Assembly (NCBI GenBank): GCA_016183775.1
Contig: JACPDY010000014.1
Location: forward strand, 1 to 64,000
Direction: 5' to 3'
DNA from: Bacteroidota bacterium
GTDB lineage: Bacteria; Bacteroidota; Bacteroidia; JABDFU01
Length of the DNA stretch: 64,000 bases
Position numbers and translations under genes: made by a program. The notes beneath the pieces are model-generated. The model was given only the letters and a program-made list of their open reading frames with translations. It ran no database searches and was not told where the DNA came from. Numbering within the stretch: position 1 is the stretch's first letter; the number at the start of each line of letters is the position of its first letter. Shown in pieces: positions 45,489 to 54,105 of the stretch.

Positions 45489-46121
45489 TCAAGGGTGTAT
45501 TTGATTTCTTAAAAAATCCTGAATCGTTTTGCCGATCCTGTTTTTCACTTCAGTCCAAGTGATTTTTTCTTTTATTAATATGGGATCAGATTGCAGATCT
45601 GCATCATCAAAGTATAAAAGACTCTTGTATAGCAATGTCAGCTCTACATCCGGATATTTTTCTTTATAAAACCCTGTTATTGTTTTAAAATCGAACAGTT
45701 GTAATAAAAAAAATAAGTCATAAAAATCTCTTTTTGCCCCCCTTCCGGTTATTGCAGAAAGTTTCATGGCAGCAATATCCTCAATTGAAAAGAGCCGCAG
45801 ATTATCCTGTAGAGCAACTGGTGCAATCAGTTTATAGGGATGATAAACAAAATCAAGTTTGACATCATTTACAAAAAGTTGAAGTATATTTTGTGATTGC
45901 GAGAAATATTTTTTGTTTTTAAAGTCGTTTAATTGAAGGGAAATGGCATCAGGATTAAATGGTTGTGTTGAAAAAAAATCAAGATCGTAGGATATTCTGT
46001 GACCTATTTGCAAGGCTAAAGACGTTCCGCCGGCTAAAGAAAATGTGGAAAAGTCTTTCCGTCCACTAAGTTCTTTCAATAATTCCAGGGCAGGCTTGTC
46101 GACTGATGAATAGTATAACAT
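45489..46121 (-). CDS. Nucleotidyltransferase of the AbiEii/AbiGii toxin family
   Basis: 210 residues. The nucleotidyltransferase core is SLAGGTSLALQIGHRISYDLDFFS, and the later catalytic segments are VKLDFVYHPY and IAAMKLSAITGRGAKRDFYDL. AbiEii-type proteins are the toxins of type IV toxin-antitoxin or abortive-infection pairs and modify tRNA or other RNA with nucleotides. The upstream gene overlaps it by 46 bp and is the likely partner. All core motifs look intact. Confidence 0.88.
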   Translation of the reverse strand: MLYYSSVDKPALELLKELSGRKDFSTFSLAGGTSLALQIGHRISYDLDFFSTQPFNPDAISLQLNDFKNKKYFSQSQNILQLFVNDVKLDFVYHPYKLIAPVALQDNLRLFSIEDIAAMKLSAITGRGAKRDFYDLFFLLQLFDFKTITGFYKEKYPDVELTLLYKSLLYFDDADLQSDPILIKEKITWTEVKNRIGKTIQDFLRNQIHP

Positions 46122-46360
46122 CTGAAGTCTTTTAAAGGAATATTAAAAAGTACACTTACAAAATTCAAGGTTTTCTTATCGAACTCCCTGCACTGTTTCA
46201 ATTCATTTTTCACTTTTTCCTCACCATAATAATTTAAAATTGTATTAATGTCCTCAATGCTGCCACACATAAAAACACGTTCAATTATATAGCGCGCATG
46301 CTGCTTGTAATCAATATTCTTTATGTCTGTATCCCAAAAAAGGTGTTTTCTGAATTGCAT
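46076..46360 (-). CDS. DUF6922-like partner of the AbiEii-type gene
   Basis: 94 residues. The segment FWDTDIKNIDYKQHARYIIERVFMCG and the later LNYYGEEKVKNEL match the small DUF6922-type proteins that commonly precede nucleotidyltransferase toxins in Bacteroidota. The 46-bp overlap with the toxin gene implies tight coupling. It is too short to be a classical AbiEi antitoxin with a winged helix, so the antitoxin role is inferred from context only. Confidence 0.75.
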   Translation of the reverse strand: MQFRKHLFWDTDIKNIDYKQHARYIIERVFMCGSIEDINTILNYYGEEKVKNELKQCREFDKKTLNFVSVLFNIPLKDFRCYTIHQSTSLPWNY

Positions 46361-46475
46361 TGTAGTGTAAAGTTACGAGTTATTCCCACTTTTATTCTTG
46401 TCCCGTATATGGAATGACTATTCCTTACAAAACGCCCTTTACAAATTCTAAATTAATTTGGGATTAAGAAATCAT

Positions 46476-46970
46476 TCACCCTCCCTTTATCTTCTTCTCA
46501 ATCGCACTTGTAGAATACCCTTTCACCAGCTCGATCAGTTTCACTTCTCCGCCATTTGCAAGCACTATATCGTGCCCTGCAATTTGGTTCACTTTGTAAT
46601 CGGCGCCTTTAACCAATACATCTGGTTGTATCAGTTTTATTAATTCATAAGGAGTTTCTTCGTCAAACACACATACTATATCCACAAAATGTAAGGCTGC
46701 AATTATTGTTGCACGCGATGTCTGATCCTGAATTGGACGGTTGGCTCCTTTGTTTAACAGTTGCACTGAGCTGTCGCTGTTAACGCCAACGATCAATATA
46801 TTTCCGCAATCAGCGGCTTTGCTTAAATAATCAATATGGCCGAGGTGTAACAGATCAAAGCAGCCATTAGTGAAAACAATTTTCCTGCTTTTCAATCTGT
46901 GATGTGCCAATGCCGGCCCTAATGATTCACGGGTTAGTATGCGGTTCTTTATTACTTCAAGCTTTTGCAT
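46476..46970 (-). CDS. rfaE2: D-glycero-beta-D-manno-heptose 1-phosphate adenylyltransferase (RfaE2 type)
   Basis: 164 residues of the cytidylyltransferase-like fold with TNGCFDLLHLGHIDYLSKA (HLGH nucleotide site) and a C-terminal GYSTSAIEKKIK, the ISTT-like closing motif. It should activate heptose phosphate with ATP for lipopolysaccharide core. It is the stand-alone C-terminal half of HldE; the kinase half is not in this window. It lies downstream of the flippase-like gene, separated by an inverted repeat. Confidence 0.88.
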   Translation of the reverse strand: MQKLEVIKNRILTRESLGPALAHHRLKSRKIVFTNGCFDLLHLGHIDYLSKAADCGNILIVGVNSDSSVQLLNKGANRPIQDQTSRATIIAALHFVDIVCVFDEETPYELIKLIQPDVLVKGADYKVNQIAGHDIVLANGGEVKLIELVKGYSTSAIEKKIKGG

Positions 46971-46987
46971 TTTTTGTTTTGATTTCG

Positions 46988-47041
46988 GGTTTCAGGTTTC
47001 AGGTTGAGTTTGGTTAAACCGCCAACTTGAAACCTGAAACC
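46988..47041. repeat. Heptad-periodic inverted repeat between rfaE2 and the flippase-like gene
   Basis: 19-bp arms (46988-47006 and 47023-47041) pair with one mismatch. The left arm is GGTTTCAGGTTTCAGGTTG, with GTT at positions 2, 9 and 16. It has the same unit as the nuoF-nuoG and nuoM-nuoN elements, although this region is read on the minus strand. Confidence 0.9.
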
Positions 47042-47046
47042 TTTTC

Positions 47047-48078
47047 TTAACCAACCTTCAACTGTTTCCTCTTTTCAATATTCAACATTAGAATTGAAAC
47101 AGATCCCAATACCAGGATCAACAGCATTTGCGATGAGTGAACAATTGTAGCATACATCAAACCTTTACTGATCTCTTTTCCTGTTATCGGGTCGGGATGA
47201 GGAATAATCCCGTACAAGGCCAGTCCGCCGGCAACGAGGAAATGATAAGCGCCGATACCTCCCTGTACCGGTGCCGACATCCCTATTCCGCCCAGCACTA
47301 AAATAAACAGCGCGGCCGAAAATCCGAGGTCCGTTGTTTCGGGAACAGAGAAAAAGCTAAAGTAGCCTGCAACAAAATACAGGAACCATATTAGTACGGA
47401 ATGAAATAAAAATGCTTTCCACTTTTTTAATTTCAATACCGATTGCAGACCATCGCCAATCCCTTTTAAAAAAGAAACCACTTTACCGATAAGCGGTATT
47501 TTAGCGATGCGTTTTCGCATGGTGTATAATATTACAATGATCGAAAATGCCACAATAGCTGTTATAAAAATAAAAGCGGAGGAGATATGTGACACGAATG
47601 AAAGTTTATCGCGGAACAGTGTCATGAAAAAATTACCGAACAGGCTAAAGTTGATGGCAAGTGTTAAAATGATGAGGAATATTAAACTGATGAGGTCGAT
47701 TACCCGCTCAGCAATGACAGTGCCGAATAATGAATCGATAGACGTTTCTTCCACTTCATACAGAGCAGTGCAGCGTGTAACTTCACCTAAACGTGGGAAT
47801 GCCATGTTGGCAAAATAACCCAGACACAACGAATAAAACAAATTACTGAATTTAGGGCGTACGTGCAATGGCTCAATGAGCATTCCCCACCTGTATGCCC
47901 GGCTCATGTGCGCAACCAATGAGAACAACAGTGAAAACATCACCCATCCGTAGTGCGCTTCTTTCATGTCGTTAAACATTTGCGTCAGATCGACATTGCG
48001 GAACGCGAAATACATTAACAGCACACCAACGCCAAGGAAAACAATAAACTTAATGCTTGATTTTAAACGGGCTGACAA
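47047..48078 (-). CDS. Lysylphosphatidylglycerol synthase transmembrane region / flippase-like protein
   Basis: 343 residues with about eight membrane helices (PF03706-type). Signatures include HMSRAYRWGMLIEPL, FPRLGEVTRCTALYEVE and GGIGMSAPVQGGIGAYHFLVAGGLALYG (split here by family motif). It lacks the catalytic MprF domain, so the likely role is lipid translocation, not lysine transfer. It starts 1 bp after panD. Confidence 0.85.
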   Translation of the reverse strand: MSARLKSSIKFIVFLGVGVLLMYFAFRNVDLTQMFNDMKEAHYGWVMFSLLFSLVAHMSRAYRWGMLIEPLHVRPKFSNLFYSLCLGYFANMAFPRLGEVTRCTALYEVEETSIDSLFGTVIAERVIDLISLIFLIILTLAINFSLFGNFFMTLFRDKLSFVSHISSAFIFITAIVAFSIIVILYTMRKRIAKIPLIGKVVSFLKGIGDGLQSVLKLKKWKAFLFHSVLIWFLYFVAGYFSFFSVPETTDLGFSAALFILVLGGIGMSAPVQGGIGAYHFLVAGGLALYGIIPHPDPITGKEISKGLMYATIVHSSQMLLILVLGSVSILMLNIEKRKQLKVG

Positions 48079-48079
48079 T

Positions 48080-48433
48080 TTATTTCTTTAGTTTGTTGGT
48101 TTGTGGATCCGGGAAAACTACAGTTGGTCTGAATTGTTTTGCTTCTTCAAAATCCATTGATGCATACGAAAGTATGATCACGTGGTGGCCCAATGATACC
48201 TTTAGGGCCGCCGGTCCGTTCAGACAAATAATGCCCGACCCGCGCTTGCCTTTTATTACATAAGTAATAAAGCGTTCGCCGTTATTATAGTTCAACACAT
48301 GTACCTGTTCATTCTCGATCAGGTTAGCGGCATCCATCAGGTCCTCGTCAATAGTAACACTGCCAATGTAGTTCAGATCAGCCTCTGTAACAGTTACACG
48401 GTGTATCTTTGATTTTAATATATCTATCTTCAT
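48080..48433 (-). CDS. panD: Aspartate 1-decarboxylase
   Basis: 117 residues. It is a pyruvoyl enzyme made by self-cleavage at Gly-Ser in [12 protein letters not shown]. It makes beta-alanine for pantothenate, and the preceding gene panC uses that product. Substrate-binding HRV, YNNGERF and NGPAA segments are present. Normal length. Confidence 0.95.
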   Translation of the reverse strand: MKIDILKSKIHRVTVTEADLNYIGSVTIDEDLMDAANLIENEQVHVLNYNNGERFITYVIKGKRGSGIICLNGPAALKVSLGHHVIILSYASMDFEEAKQFRPTVVFPDPQTNKLKK

Positions 48434-48485
48434 AGCACAACAAAACTAAGTATTAAATAAGAAGTAAGAAGTGAGAGAGCAGAAT

Positions 48486-49496
48486 TTATTTTAAAATAAC
48501 ATTATCGATCAGCCTCACCTGGCCTACTCTTACCGCAATACAAGCCACTGCACTTTCGGCTTTATCCAGGTTAAGCACAGGTTGCAATGTTCTGGCATCC
48601 GCTATTTGAAAATATTCCAGTTCTGTAAGTGAGCTTTCAGCGATCTCACTTTCAACAAGCATGGTAAGTTCATCAACAGATAATTTATCGGCTAATTTCT
48701 GTACGGTAAACAATGTCTGCGAAATAATGCAGGCTACTGCCCGTTCAGAAGGGGTTAAACGAATGTTGCGTGAGCTCATAGCAAGTCCGTCCGGCTCACG
48801 GACAATCGGGCAGGTAACAATTTGTACCCCATAATTAAGCTGCCGGACCATTTCCTTAATGATGGTTTGTTGCTGAAAATCTTTTTGTCCGAAATAGGCC
48901 CTGTCGGGGTTAACAATATCAAGCAGTTTGCTTACAACCTGTATCACTCCTTCAAAATGACCGGGCCGGCGGGTGCCTTCCATTACTTTATCGAGGTCGC
49001 CTAAGTTTACCTGTAAATACCGATTGTCAGATTTGAGACTGGTTTGCCGGCGCTGAAACTGTGTGTCGGCGGGCAGGTTTTGGACAGTAGTACCAACAAT
49101 TCCCATATCCGTATTACCAATTCCCTCTCTCACCTTTCGCCCTTCGTCCCTCGTCTCTTTCTTCACGTCCCTTGTCTCTCCGCCTTCCGGGTATATTTCC
49201 TTTTCCCCTGGAACAAACAATACATCACAGCCTGTTTTTTCAAGAAGTACTTTATCTGCTTCAATTGGTCTCGGGTATTTTTCCAGATCACTTTTATCAT
49301 TGAACTGGGTTGGATTAACAAAAATGCTGCAAACCGTCACATCATTTTCGGCCTTTGAGCGTTCAATAAGGGAAATATGACCTTTATGTAAGGCTCCCAT
49401 GGTTGGAACAAAGCCAATAGTATGACCTTTTTTACGCTGCTCGGTCAGGTGCCTCTCCAGATCGGTTTTTTTCTCAAAAACAAGCATTGGTATCAC
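48486..49496 (-). CDS. panC: Pantothenate synthetase with a 57-residue in-frame insertion
   Basis: 336 residues, while the family norm is about 280. Motifs are GFVPTMGALHKGHISLIERS (HIGH-like), NPTQFN, FGQKDFQQ and SSRN. Between IYPEG and VNLGDLDKVMEG, close together in ordinary PanC, 49011-49181 adds 57 residues rich in Arg, Glu, Thr and Gln. Removing it gives 279 residues. Part of the insert DNA is a 7-nt-periodic tract like the nuo gap repeats. The enzyme joins pantoate and beta-alanine; an insert on a surface loop could be tolerated. Confidence 0.94.
   Translation of the reverse strand: MIPMLVFEKKTDLERHLTEQRKKGHTIGFVPTMGALHKGHISLIERSKAENDVTVCSIFVNPTQFNDKSDLEKYPRPIEADKVLLEKTGCDVLFVPGEKEIYPEGGETRDVKKETRDEGRKVREGIGNTDMGIVGTTVQNLPADTQFQRRQTSLKSDNRYLQVNLGDLDKVMEGTRRPGHFEGVIQVVSKLLDIVNPDRAYFGQKDFQQQTIIKEMVRQLNYGVQIVTCPIVREPDGLAMSSRNIRLTPSERAVACIISQTLFTVQKLADKLSVDELTMLVESEIAESSLTELEYFQIADARTLQPVLNLDKAESAVACIAVRVGQVRLIDNVILK
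49011..49181. repeat. 171-bp in-frame insertion in panC containing a heptad tract
   Basis: On the minus strand, 49181 down to about 49125 reads as 7-nt units such as AAGGGAC, GAGGGAC, GAAGGGC and GAAAGGT in register. The rest (49011-49124) has no clear second arm. The length is a multiple of three and no stop arises in the panC frame. Confidence 0.85.
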
Positions 49497-49705
49497 TTAA
49501 AATCGGGTTAAAAGTAATTATTAATTGTTACAGGCTACCGGAATAGTTCGATAATACAGACCCACTTCTGGTTAAAATGTTCTACAAAAGCAATTTTTAT
49601 GGTACAGCCCCGTTGTATAGCTACTTAGCAATCAATAACATATAAAGAACGTAACGATAAACTTCTGTTTTTTCAAGACAAAGAGCCTTAAACATTAGGT
49701 TAATG

Positions 49706-49736
49706 TTGATAATCTTGTTAATATTTAGTACCTTTG
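49706..49736 (+). promoter_or_regulatory. Putative promoter of the glycogen synthase gene
   Basis: TTG (49706-49708) and TACCTTTG (49729-49736) are spaced by 20 nt, a full match to the Bacteroidota -33/-7 pattern. Transcription would start about 35 nt before the ATG. The remaining 49497-49705, between this and panC, holds no gene. Confidence 0.55.
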
Positions 49737-49776
49737 TTTTCCTTTAATATCAACGTACTCACTCAATATACATACC

Positions 49777-50601
49777 ATGAAAAAAGCCAAAATTTTATTT
49801 GTATCACAGGAGATCACGCCTTATTTAGAACCAACACCAATGGGAACTCTTTCCCGCCAATTGCCTCAAGGCATACAGGAGCGTGGCAGAGAGATTCGTA
49901 CATTTATGCCCCGGTTTGGCTCTATTAATGAACGCAGGAACCAATTGCATGAAGTGATCCGCCTTTCAGGGATGAACCTGATCATTAATGATGCTGACCA
50001 TCCGCTTATAATAAAGGTAGCTTCTATTCAATCGGCCCGCATGCAGGTTTATTTTATTGATAATGAAGACTATTTTCAACGTAAAGCTGTTTTTCAGGAT
50101 AAAAAGGGACATTTCTTTGATGATAATGACGAGCGTGCTATTTTCTTTTGCCGTGGGGTCATTGAAACCATTAAAAAATTAGGCTGGTCACCCGACATTG
50201 TACATTGTCATGGTTGGATGACAAGCTTATTGCCGGTGTATCTTAAAAAGTCATATGCGGAGGATCCGATGTTCGAAAACACCAAGGTAGTTTACTCGGT
50301 ATATGATGATGAGTTTCCAACAGCCTTGCATAAAGATTTCACTAAAAAAGCTGCTTTTGAGGGAATTGGTAAAAATGACCTGGATGCTGCTAAAGTTCCG
50401 TCATTTGCCAATATCAATAAATTAGCGGTGCAATATTCAGATGCTGTGATCAAAGCAAGTCCGAAAATATCTTCTGATGTTGAAAAATACATCAAAAAAG
50501 CGGATAAACCTATGCTTGATTATCATTCACCTGCGGATTATATAGATGCTTACAATGATTTTTATGAGCAGGTACTGGCAGAAGAGTTTGCCATGGCATG
50601 A
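49777..50601 (+). CDS. Glycogen/starch synthase, N-terminal (GT5) domain only
   Basis: 274 residues. It resembles the N-terminal Rossmann half of glycogen synthase: ILFVSQEITPYLEPTPMGTLSRQLPQ, WSPDIVHCHGWMTSLLPVYL. The C-terminal ADP-glucose-binding half is absent, and the usual KTGGL donor loop is replaced by TPMGTL. Such single-domain proteins are conserved next to panC and DUF4270-glmS in Bacteroidota. Catalysis is therefore doubtful and the function unproven. A tail of FYEQVLAEEFAMA ends the protein. Confidence 0.88.
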   Translation: MKKAKILFVSQEITPYLEPTPMGTLSRQLPQGIQERGREIRTFMPRFGSINERRNQLHEVIRLSGMNLIINDADHPLIIKVASIQSARMQVYFIDNEDYFQRKAVFQDKKGHFFDDNDERAIFFCRGVIETIKKLGWSPDIVHCHGWMTSLLPVYLKKSYAEDPMFENTKVVYSVYDDEFPTALHKDFTKKAAFEGIGKNDLDAAKVPSFANINKLAVQYSDAVIKASPKISSDVEKYIKKADKPMLDYHSPADYIDAYNDFYEQVLAEEFAMA

Positions 50602-50652
50602 ACAAAAAGCCATGCCTACCGGCAGACAGGTAAAAAGACAAAATAACCGTTA

Positions 50653-50685
50653 CAATTGTCCCGCCCACGCGGGACAATTGTTTTT
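50653..50685 (+). terminator. Terminator after the glycogen synthase gene
   Basis: The 12-bp perfect stem CAATTGTCCCGC / GCGGGACAATTG with a 4-nt loop is followed by TTTTT. Confidence 0.88.
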
Positions 50686-50686
50686 A

Positions 50687-50748
50687 AAAACTCCGACATA
50701 ACCCCTGACAGGGTTTCAAAACCCTGTCAGGGGTTATGTCGGAGTTTT
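50687..50748. repeat. Perfect 30-bp-arm hairpin (CCCTGACAGGGTTT family)
   Basis: Arms 50687-50716 and 50719-50748 are exact complements with a 2-nt loop, flanked by A- and T-runs. The inner CCTGACAGGGTTT wording recurs widely in Bacteroidota intergenic DNA. It can act as a two-way terminator and also looks like a dispersed repeat. Confidence 0.88.
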
Positions 50749-50782
50749 ATTAGTATTTTTGTCTGGCATTGAAAATCCGGGG

Positions 50783-52159
50783 ATGAACGCATATACCAAC
50801 AATAATTTGATACGTTTTATAACACTGTTTTTTTTAACCTGCGCCGGCATCTATTCATGTAAAAAGGAGGGGAAGATCGGGCTTGATGTTCAGCCTGTAA
50901 CTGATCTGATCTCTTCTGAATTCAAAGATACTTCCACGGTATTAAGTTATGTGCAGAAAGATGATTCGGTGAAGACCAATAATTCTTCATTGTTATTTTT
51001 GGGAAGCTATGTTGATCCTGTTTTTGGTAAAACATCCTGTTCCTTCTTTACTCAATTGAATATTTTTAATAATTCAAACAACATTGATTTTACTAATGGC
51101 ATTGGCCCCGCTTCCGAGCTGGTGCTGGATTCAGCTGTGCTCACTCTGCAATATCGTACAACCAGCACAGATGGCCGCAAATTATACGGATCGTCTGCGG
51201 ATCAACAGACGATCAATGTGTATGAACTTACCCAGGGGCTTACAGTTGATAGTACATATTATTCAAACCGGATGTTATCATACAGCAGCCTGATCGGTTC
51301 TCAAAAACTTAGTCTTTTTCCCGACAGCAATGTGCTGCTTAAAGGTGTAAAAGTATTGCCTCACCTGCGTATTAAACTTGACAGCGCTTTTGCGGCCGGA
51401 ATACTCATGCAATCCGGAACCGCTAACCTGGCCGATAATACCGCATTTCATAATTTCTTTAAAGGGATATATGTTGCACCTTCCAATGCAACGCAGGCTT
51501 CGGGAGAGGGAGCTGTGTTCTATTTTGATCCGCATGGCACATATACAAAACTTACATTATACTACCGGCGTCATATAAGCAGCCCTGCTGCCGGCGACAC
51601 TCTTAATTATTCCTTCGAGATAAATGGAACTACCGCCTATTTTAACAATTTTCAGCATGATTACACTTCAACCGCGGTTGATGCAAGGATAAACAATGGT
51701 ATTAACGACACCGATTATATATATATACAATCTGCTGCAGGCATACGTACCATGTTAATGCTGCCGTATTTAAAAAACTGGACAAGCAAAGGTCCAATTG
51801 CTGTTAATAAAGCAGAAGTTGTTTTTAAAGTTGATGGCTCGACCGTTTCAACCGATTACAACGCGCATCCGAAACTTTTCCTGGTTGCAATTGACTCAGT
51901 TCCCGGCAAGTTTGATTTTCCGATCGATTTTTATGAGCTGGCATCCGCTTATGGCGGAGAGTATAATGCCACTACACAGGAATACAGATTCAATATCGCA
52001 AGACACGTTCAATCTATTTTAGACGGCAGGAAAACAGATCATGGATTTTATTTACTTGCCGCAGGCGGCGCAGTTAACGCTGGCCGTACAGTTCTTTACG
52101 GTTCGGGTAAAGTATCAAACAAATTAAAATTTCGTTTAACCTATACCAAACTATATTAA
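50783..52159 (+). CDS. DUF4270 family lipoprotein
   Basis: 458 residues from ATG 50783; an upstream TTG at 50759 gives an unlikely start. The signal peptide ends in the lipobox GIYSC, followed by KKEGKIGLDVQP, the typical DUF4270 start. The body is beta-rich with no known catalytic site. DUF4270 proteins are Bacteroidota envelope lipoproteins of unknown role, often next to glmS. glmS follows 3 bp later. Confidence 0.9.
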   Translation: MNAYTNNNLIRFITLFFLTCAGIYSCKKEGKIGLDVQPVTDLISSEFKDTSTVLSYVQKDDSVKTNNSSLLFLGSYVDPVFGKTSCSFFTQLNIFNNSNNIDFTNGIGPASELVLDSAVLTLQYRTTSTDGRKLYGSSADQQTINVYELTQGLTVDSTYYSNRMLSYSSLIGSQKLSLFPDSNVLLKGVKVLPHLRIKLDSAFAAGILMQSGTANLADNTAFHNFFKGIYVAPSNATQASGEGAVFYFDPHGTYTKLTLYYRRHISSPAAGDTLNYSFEINGTTAYFNNFQHDYTSTAVDARINNGINDTDYIYIQSAAGIRTMLMLPYLKNWTSKGPIAVNKAEVVFKVDGSTVSTDYNAHPKLFLVAIDSVPGKFDFPIDFYELASAYGGEYNATTQEYRFNIARHVQSILDGRKTDHGFYLLAAGGAVNAGRTVLYGSGKVSNKLKFRLTYTKLY

Positions 52160-52162
52160 ATC

Positions 52163-54001
52163 ATGTGTGGCATAGTAGCATATATCGGAAAAAAGGAAGC
52201 CTACCCAATATTAATAAAGGGTCTTCATCGTCTCGAGTACCGTGGATACGATAGCTCGGGAGTGGCATTGCTTAACGGCAGCCTGAATGTATACAAATGT
52301 AAAGGCAAAGTAAGTGACCTTGAAAAATTCACGGAAGGCAAAGTAAAGACAGGCACTATTGGAATAGGTCATACACGCTGGGCTACACACGGTGAGCCAA
52401 ACGATGCCAATGCCCATCCGCATTATTCAGAAAGCAAAAGCATGGTAATGATACACAATGGGATCATTGAGAACTATGCACCATTAAAAGAACAACTTAA
52501 AAAGCGCGGACATACATTTACAAGTGATACCGATACAGAGGTACTTGTTCATCTTATTGAGGATATACAACAAACAGATAAACTTAAACTTGGCGACGCG
52601 GTGCGCGTAGCATTAAACCAGGTGGTGGGGGCTTACGCAATAGTAGTGCTTTCAAAAACAAATCCCGATGAATTGATCGCGGCTAAAAAAGGAAGTCCGC
52701 TTGTGATCGGTATCGGCAGAGATGAGTTTTTTCTCGCTTCGGATGCCACGCCAATTGTTGAGTATACAAAAAACGTAGTGTACCTCGAGGATGAAGAGAT
52801 CGCTTTTGTGCCGCGCAGCGGGGAGTTGAAAATAAAAACGATCAAAAATAAAGCGGTAACGCCGTATGTGCAGGAATTGCAGATACAACTGGAAGCGTTG
52901 GAAAAGGGCGGGTTTGATCACTTTATGATGAAAGAAATTTATGAGCAACCGCGTTCTATAAAGGATAGTATGCGTGGGCGCTTAAGTTCGGATAAGGGAA
53001 TTGTTAACCTTGGCGGCATTGCGGATTACGAACAGAAATTTGTGAATGCCAAGCGTATAATTATTGTAGCATGCGGAACATCCTGGCACGCGGGACTCGT
53101 AGCGGAATATCTTTTCGAAGATCTCGCGAGAATTCCGGTTGAAGTGGAATACGCGTCGGAGTTTCGTTATCGCAACCCGATCATATATGAAGACGATGTA
53201 GTGATCGCTATATCGCAATCGGGCGAAACAGCGGATACGCTCGCGGTCATTGAATTGGCAAAATCAAAAGGCGCAACCATTATAGGAGTTTGTAATGTTG
53301 TAGGATCAACCATTCCGCGCACTACACATGCGGGGTCATATACCCACGCGGGACCTGAAATAGGAGTGGCATCAACAAAAGCGTTTACCGCGCAGGTCAC
53401 GGTGCTTACACTTATGGCATTAAGTATAGCACGAAAAAAAGGAAGTATTTCTGAATCCCGCTTCCACCAGTTATTGAATGAACTGGAGGCAATTCCTGAA
53501 AAGGTTGAAAAAGTATTAAAGACAAACGAACAGGTAAAATACATAGCTGATATTTACAAAGAATCACGCAATTTCCTTTACCTGGGCCGCGGATATACTT
53601 TCCCGGTTGCATTGGAAGGTGCCCTGAAGCTCAAGGAGATATCATATATACATGCCGAAGGTTATCCAGCCGCTGAAATGAAGCATGGCCCGATCGCTCT
53701 CATCGATCAGGAAATGCCAGTGGTGGTTATTGCCACGAAGGGCGCCTCTTATGAAAAGGTGGTGAGTAACATACAGGAAGTGAAAGCGCGGAAAGGAAAA
53801 ATCATTTCAGTTGTTACCGAGGGAGACATTGTTGTAAAGGGCTTGGCTGATTTTACCATTGAGATACCGGAAACGGATGAAATATTGGTGCCGCTAATTT
53901 CTGTAGTCCCATTGCAGCTATTATCCTACCACGTTGCTGTAATGCGCGGCTGTAATGTTGACCAGCCAAGGAATCTGGCGAAGTCGGTTACCGTAGAGTA
54001 G
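52163..54001 (+). CDS. glmS: Glutamine-fructose-6-phosphate aminotransferase (isomerizing)
   Basis: 612 residues. It begins MCGIVAYIG with the catalytic Cys of the glutamine amidotransferase domain and carries HTRWATHGEPNDANAHPH. Two SIS domains follow with ACGTSWHAG, ISQSGETADT and LGRGYTFPVALEGALKLKEI. The end NLAKSVTVE is the family C-terminus. It makes glucosamine 6-phosphate for peptidoglycan and lipopolysaccharide. Confidence 0.97.
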   Translation: MCGIVAYIGKKEAYPILIKGLHRLEYRGYDSSGVALLNGSLNVYKCKGKVSDLEKFTEGKVKTGTIGIGHTRWATHGEPNDANAHPHYSESKSMVMIHNGIIENYAPLKEQLKKRGHTFTSDTDTEVLVHLIEDIQQTDKLKLGDAVRVALNQVVGAYAIVVLSKTNPDELIAAKKGSPLVIGIGRDEFFLASDATPIVEYTKNVVYLEDEEIAFVPRSGELKIKTIKNKAVTPYVQELQIQLEALEKGGFDHFMMKEIYEQPRSIKDSMRGRLSSDKGIVNLGGIADYEQKFVNAKRIIIVACGTSWHAGLVAEYLFEDLARIPVEVEYASEFRYRNPIIYEDDVVIAISQSGETADTLAVIELAKSKGATIIGVCNVVGSTIPRTTHAGSYTHAGPEIGVASTKAFTAQVTVLTLMALSIARKKGSISESRFHQLLNELEAIPEKVEKVLKTNEQVKYIADIYKESRNFLYLGRGYTFPVALEGALKLKEISYIHAEGYPAAEMKHGPIALIDQEMPVVVIATKGASYEKVVSNIQEVKARKGKIISVVTEGDIVVKGLADFTIEIPETDEILVPLISVVPLQLLSYHVAVMRGCNVDQPRNLAKSVTVE

Positions 54002-54073
54002 CAAGAGGAGCGGTCGAAAAAATAGCGTAAATATAGGGGGAGAGCTTTATTGCAGATTTTGAAATTGCCATCA

Positions 54074-54100
54074 TTTGTAGTACATTAGTGCTAAAATTTG
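54074..54100 (+). promoter_or_regulatory. Promoter and likely operator of the XRE-S24 gene
   Basis: The dyad TAGTAC-ATTA-GTGCTA (54078-54093, one mismatch) overlaps a TAAAATTTG box (54092-54100), with TTTG upstream at 54074. A start site just after the box would nearly coincide with the ATG at 54106, giving a leaderless or very short leader. Self-repression by the encoded regulator is likely. Confidence 0.5.
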
Positions 54101-54105
54101 TAGCA

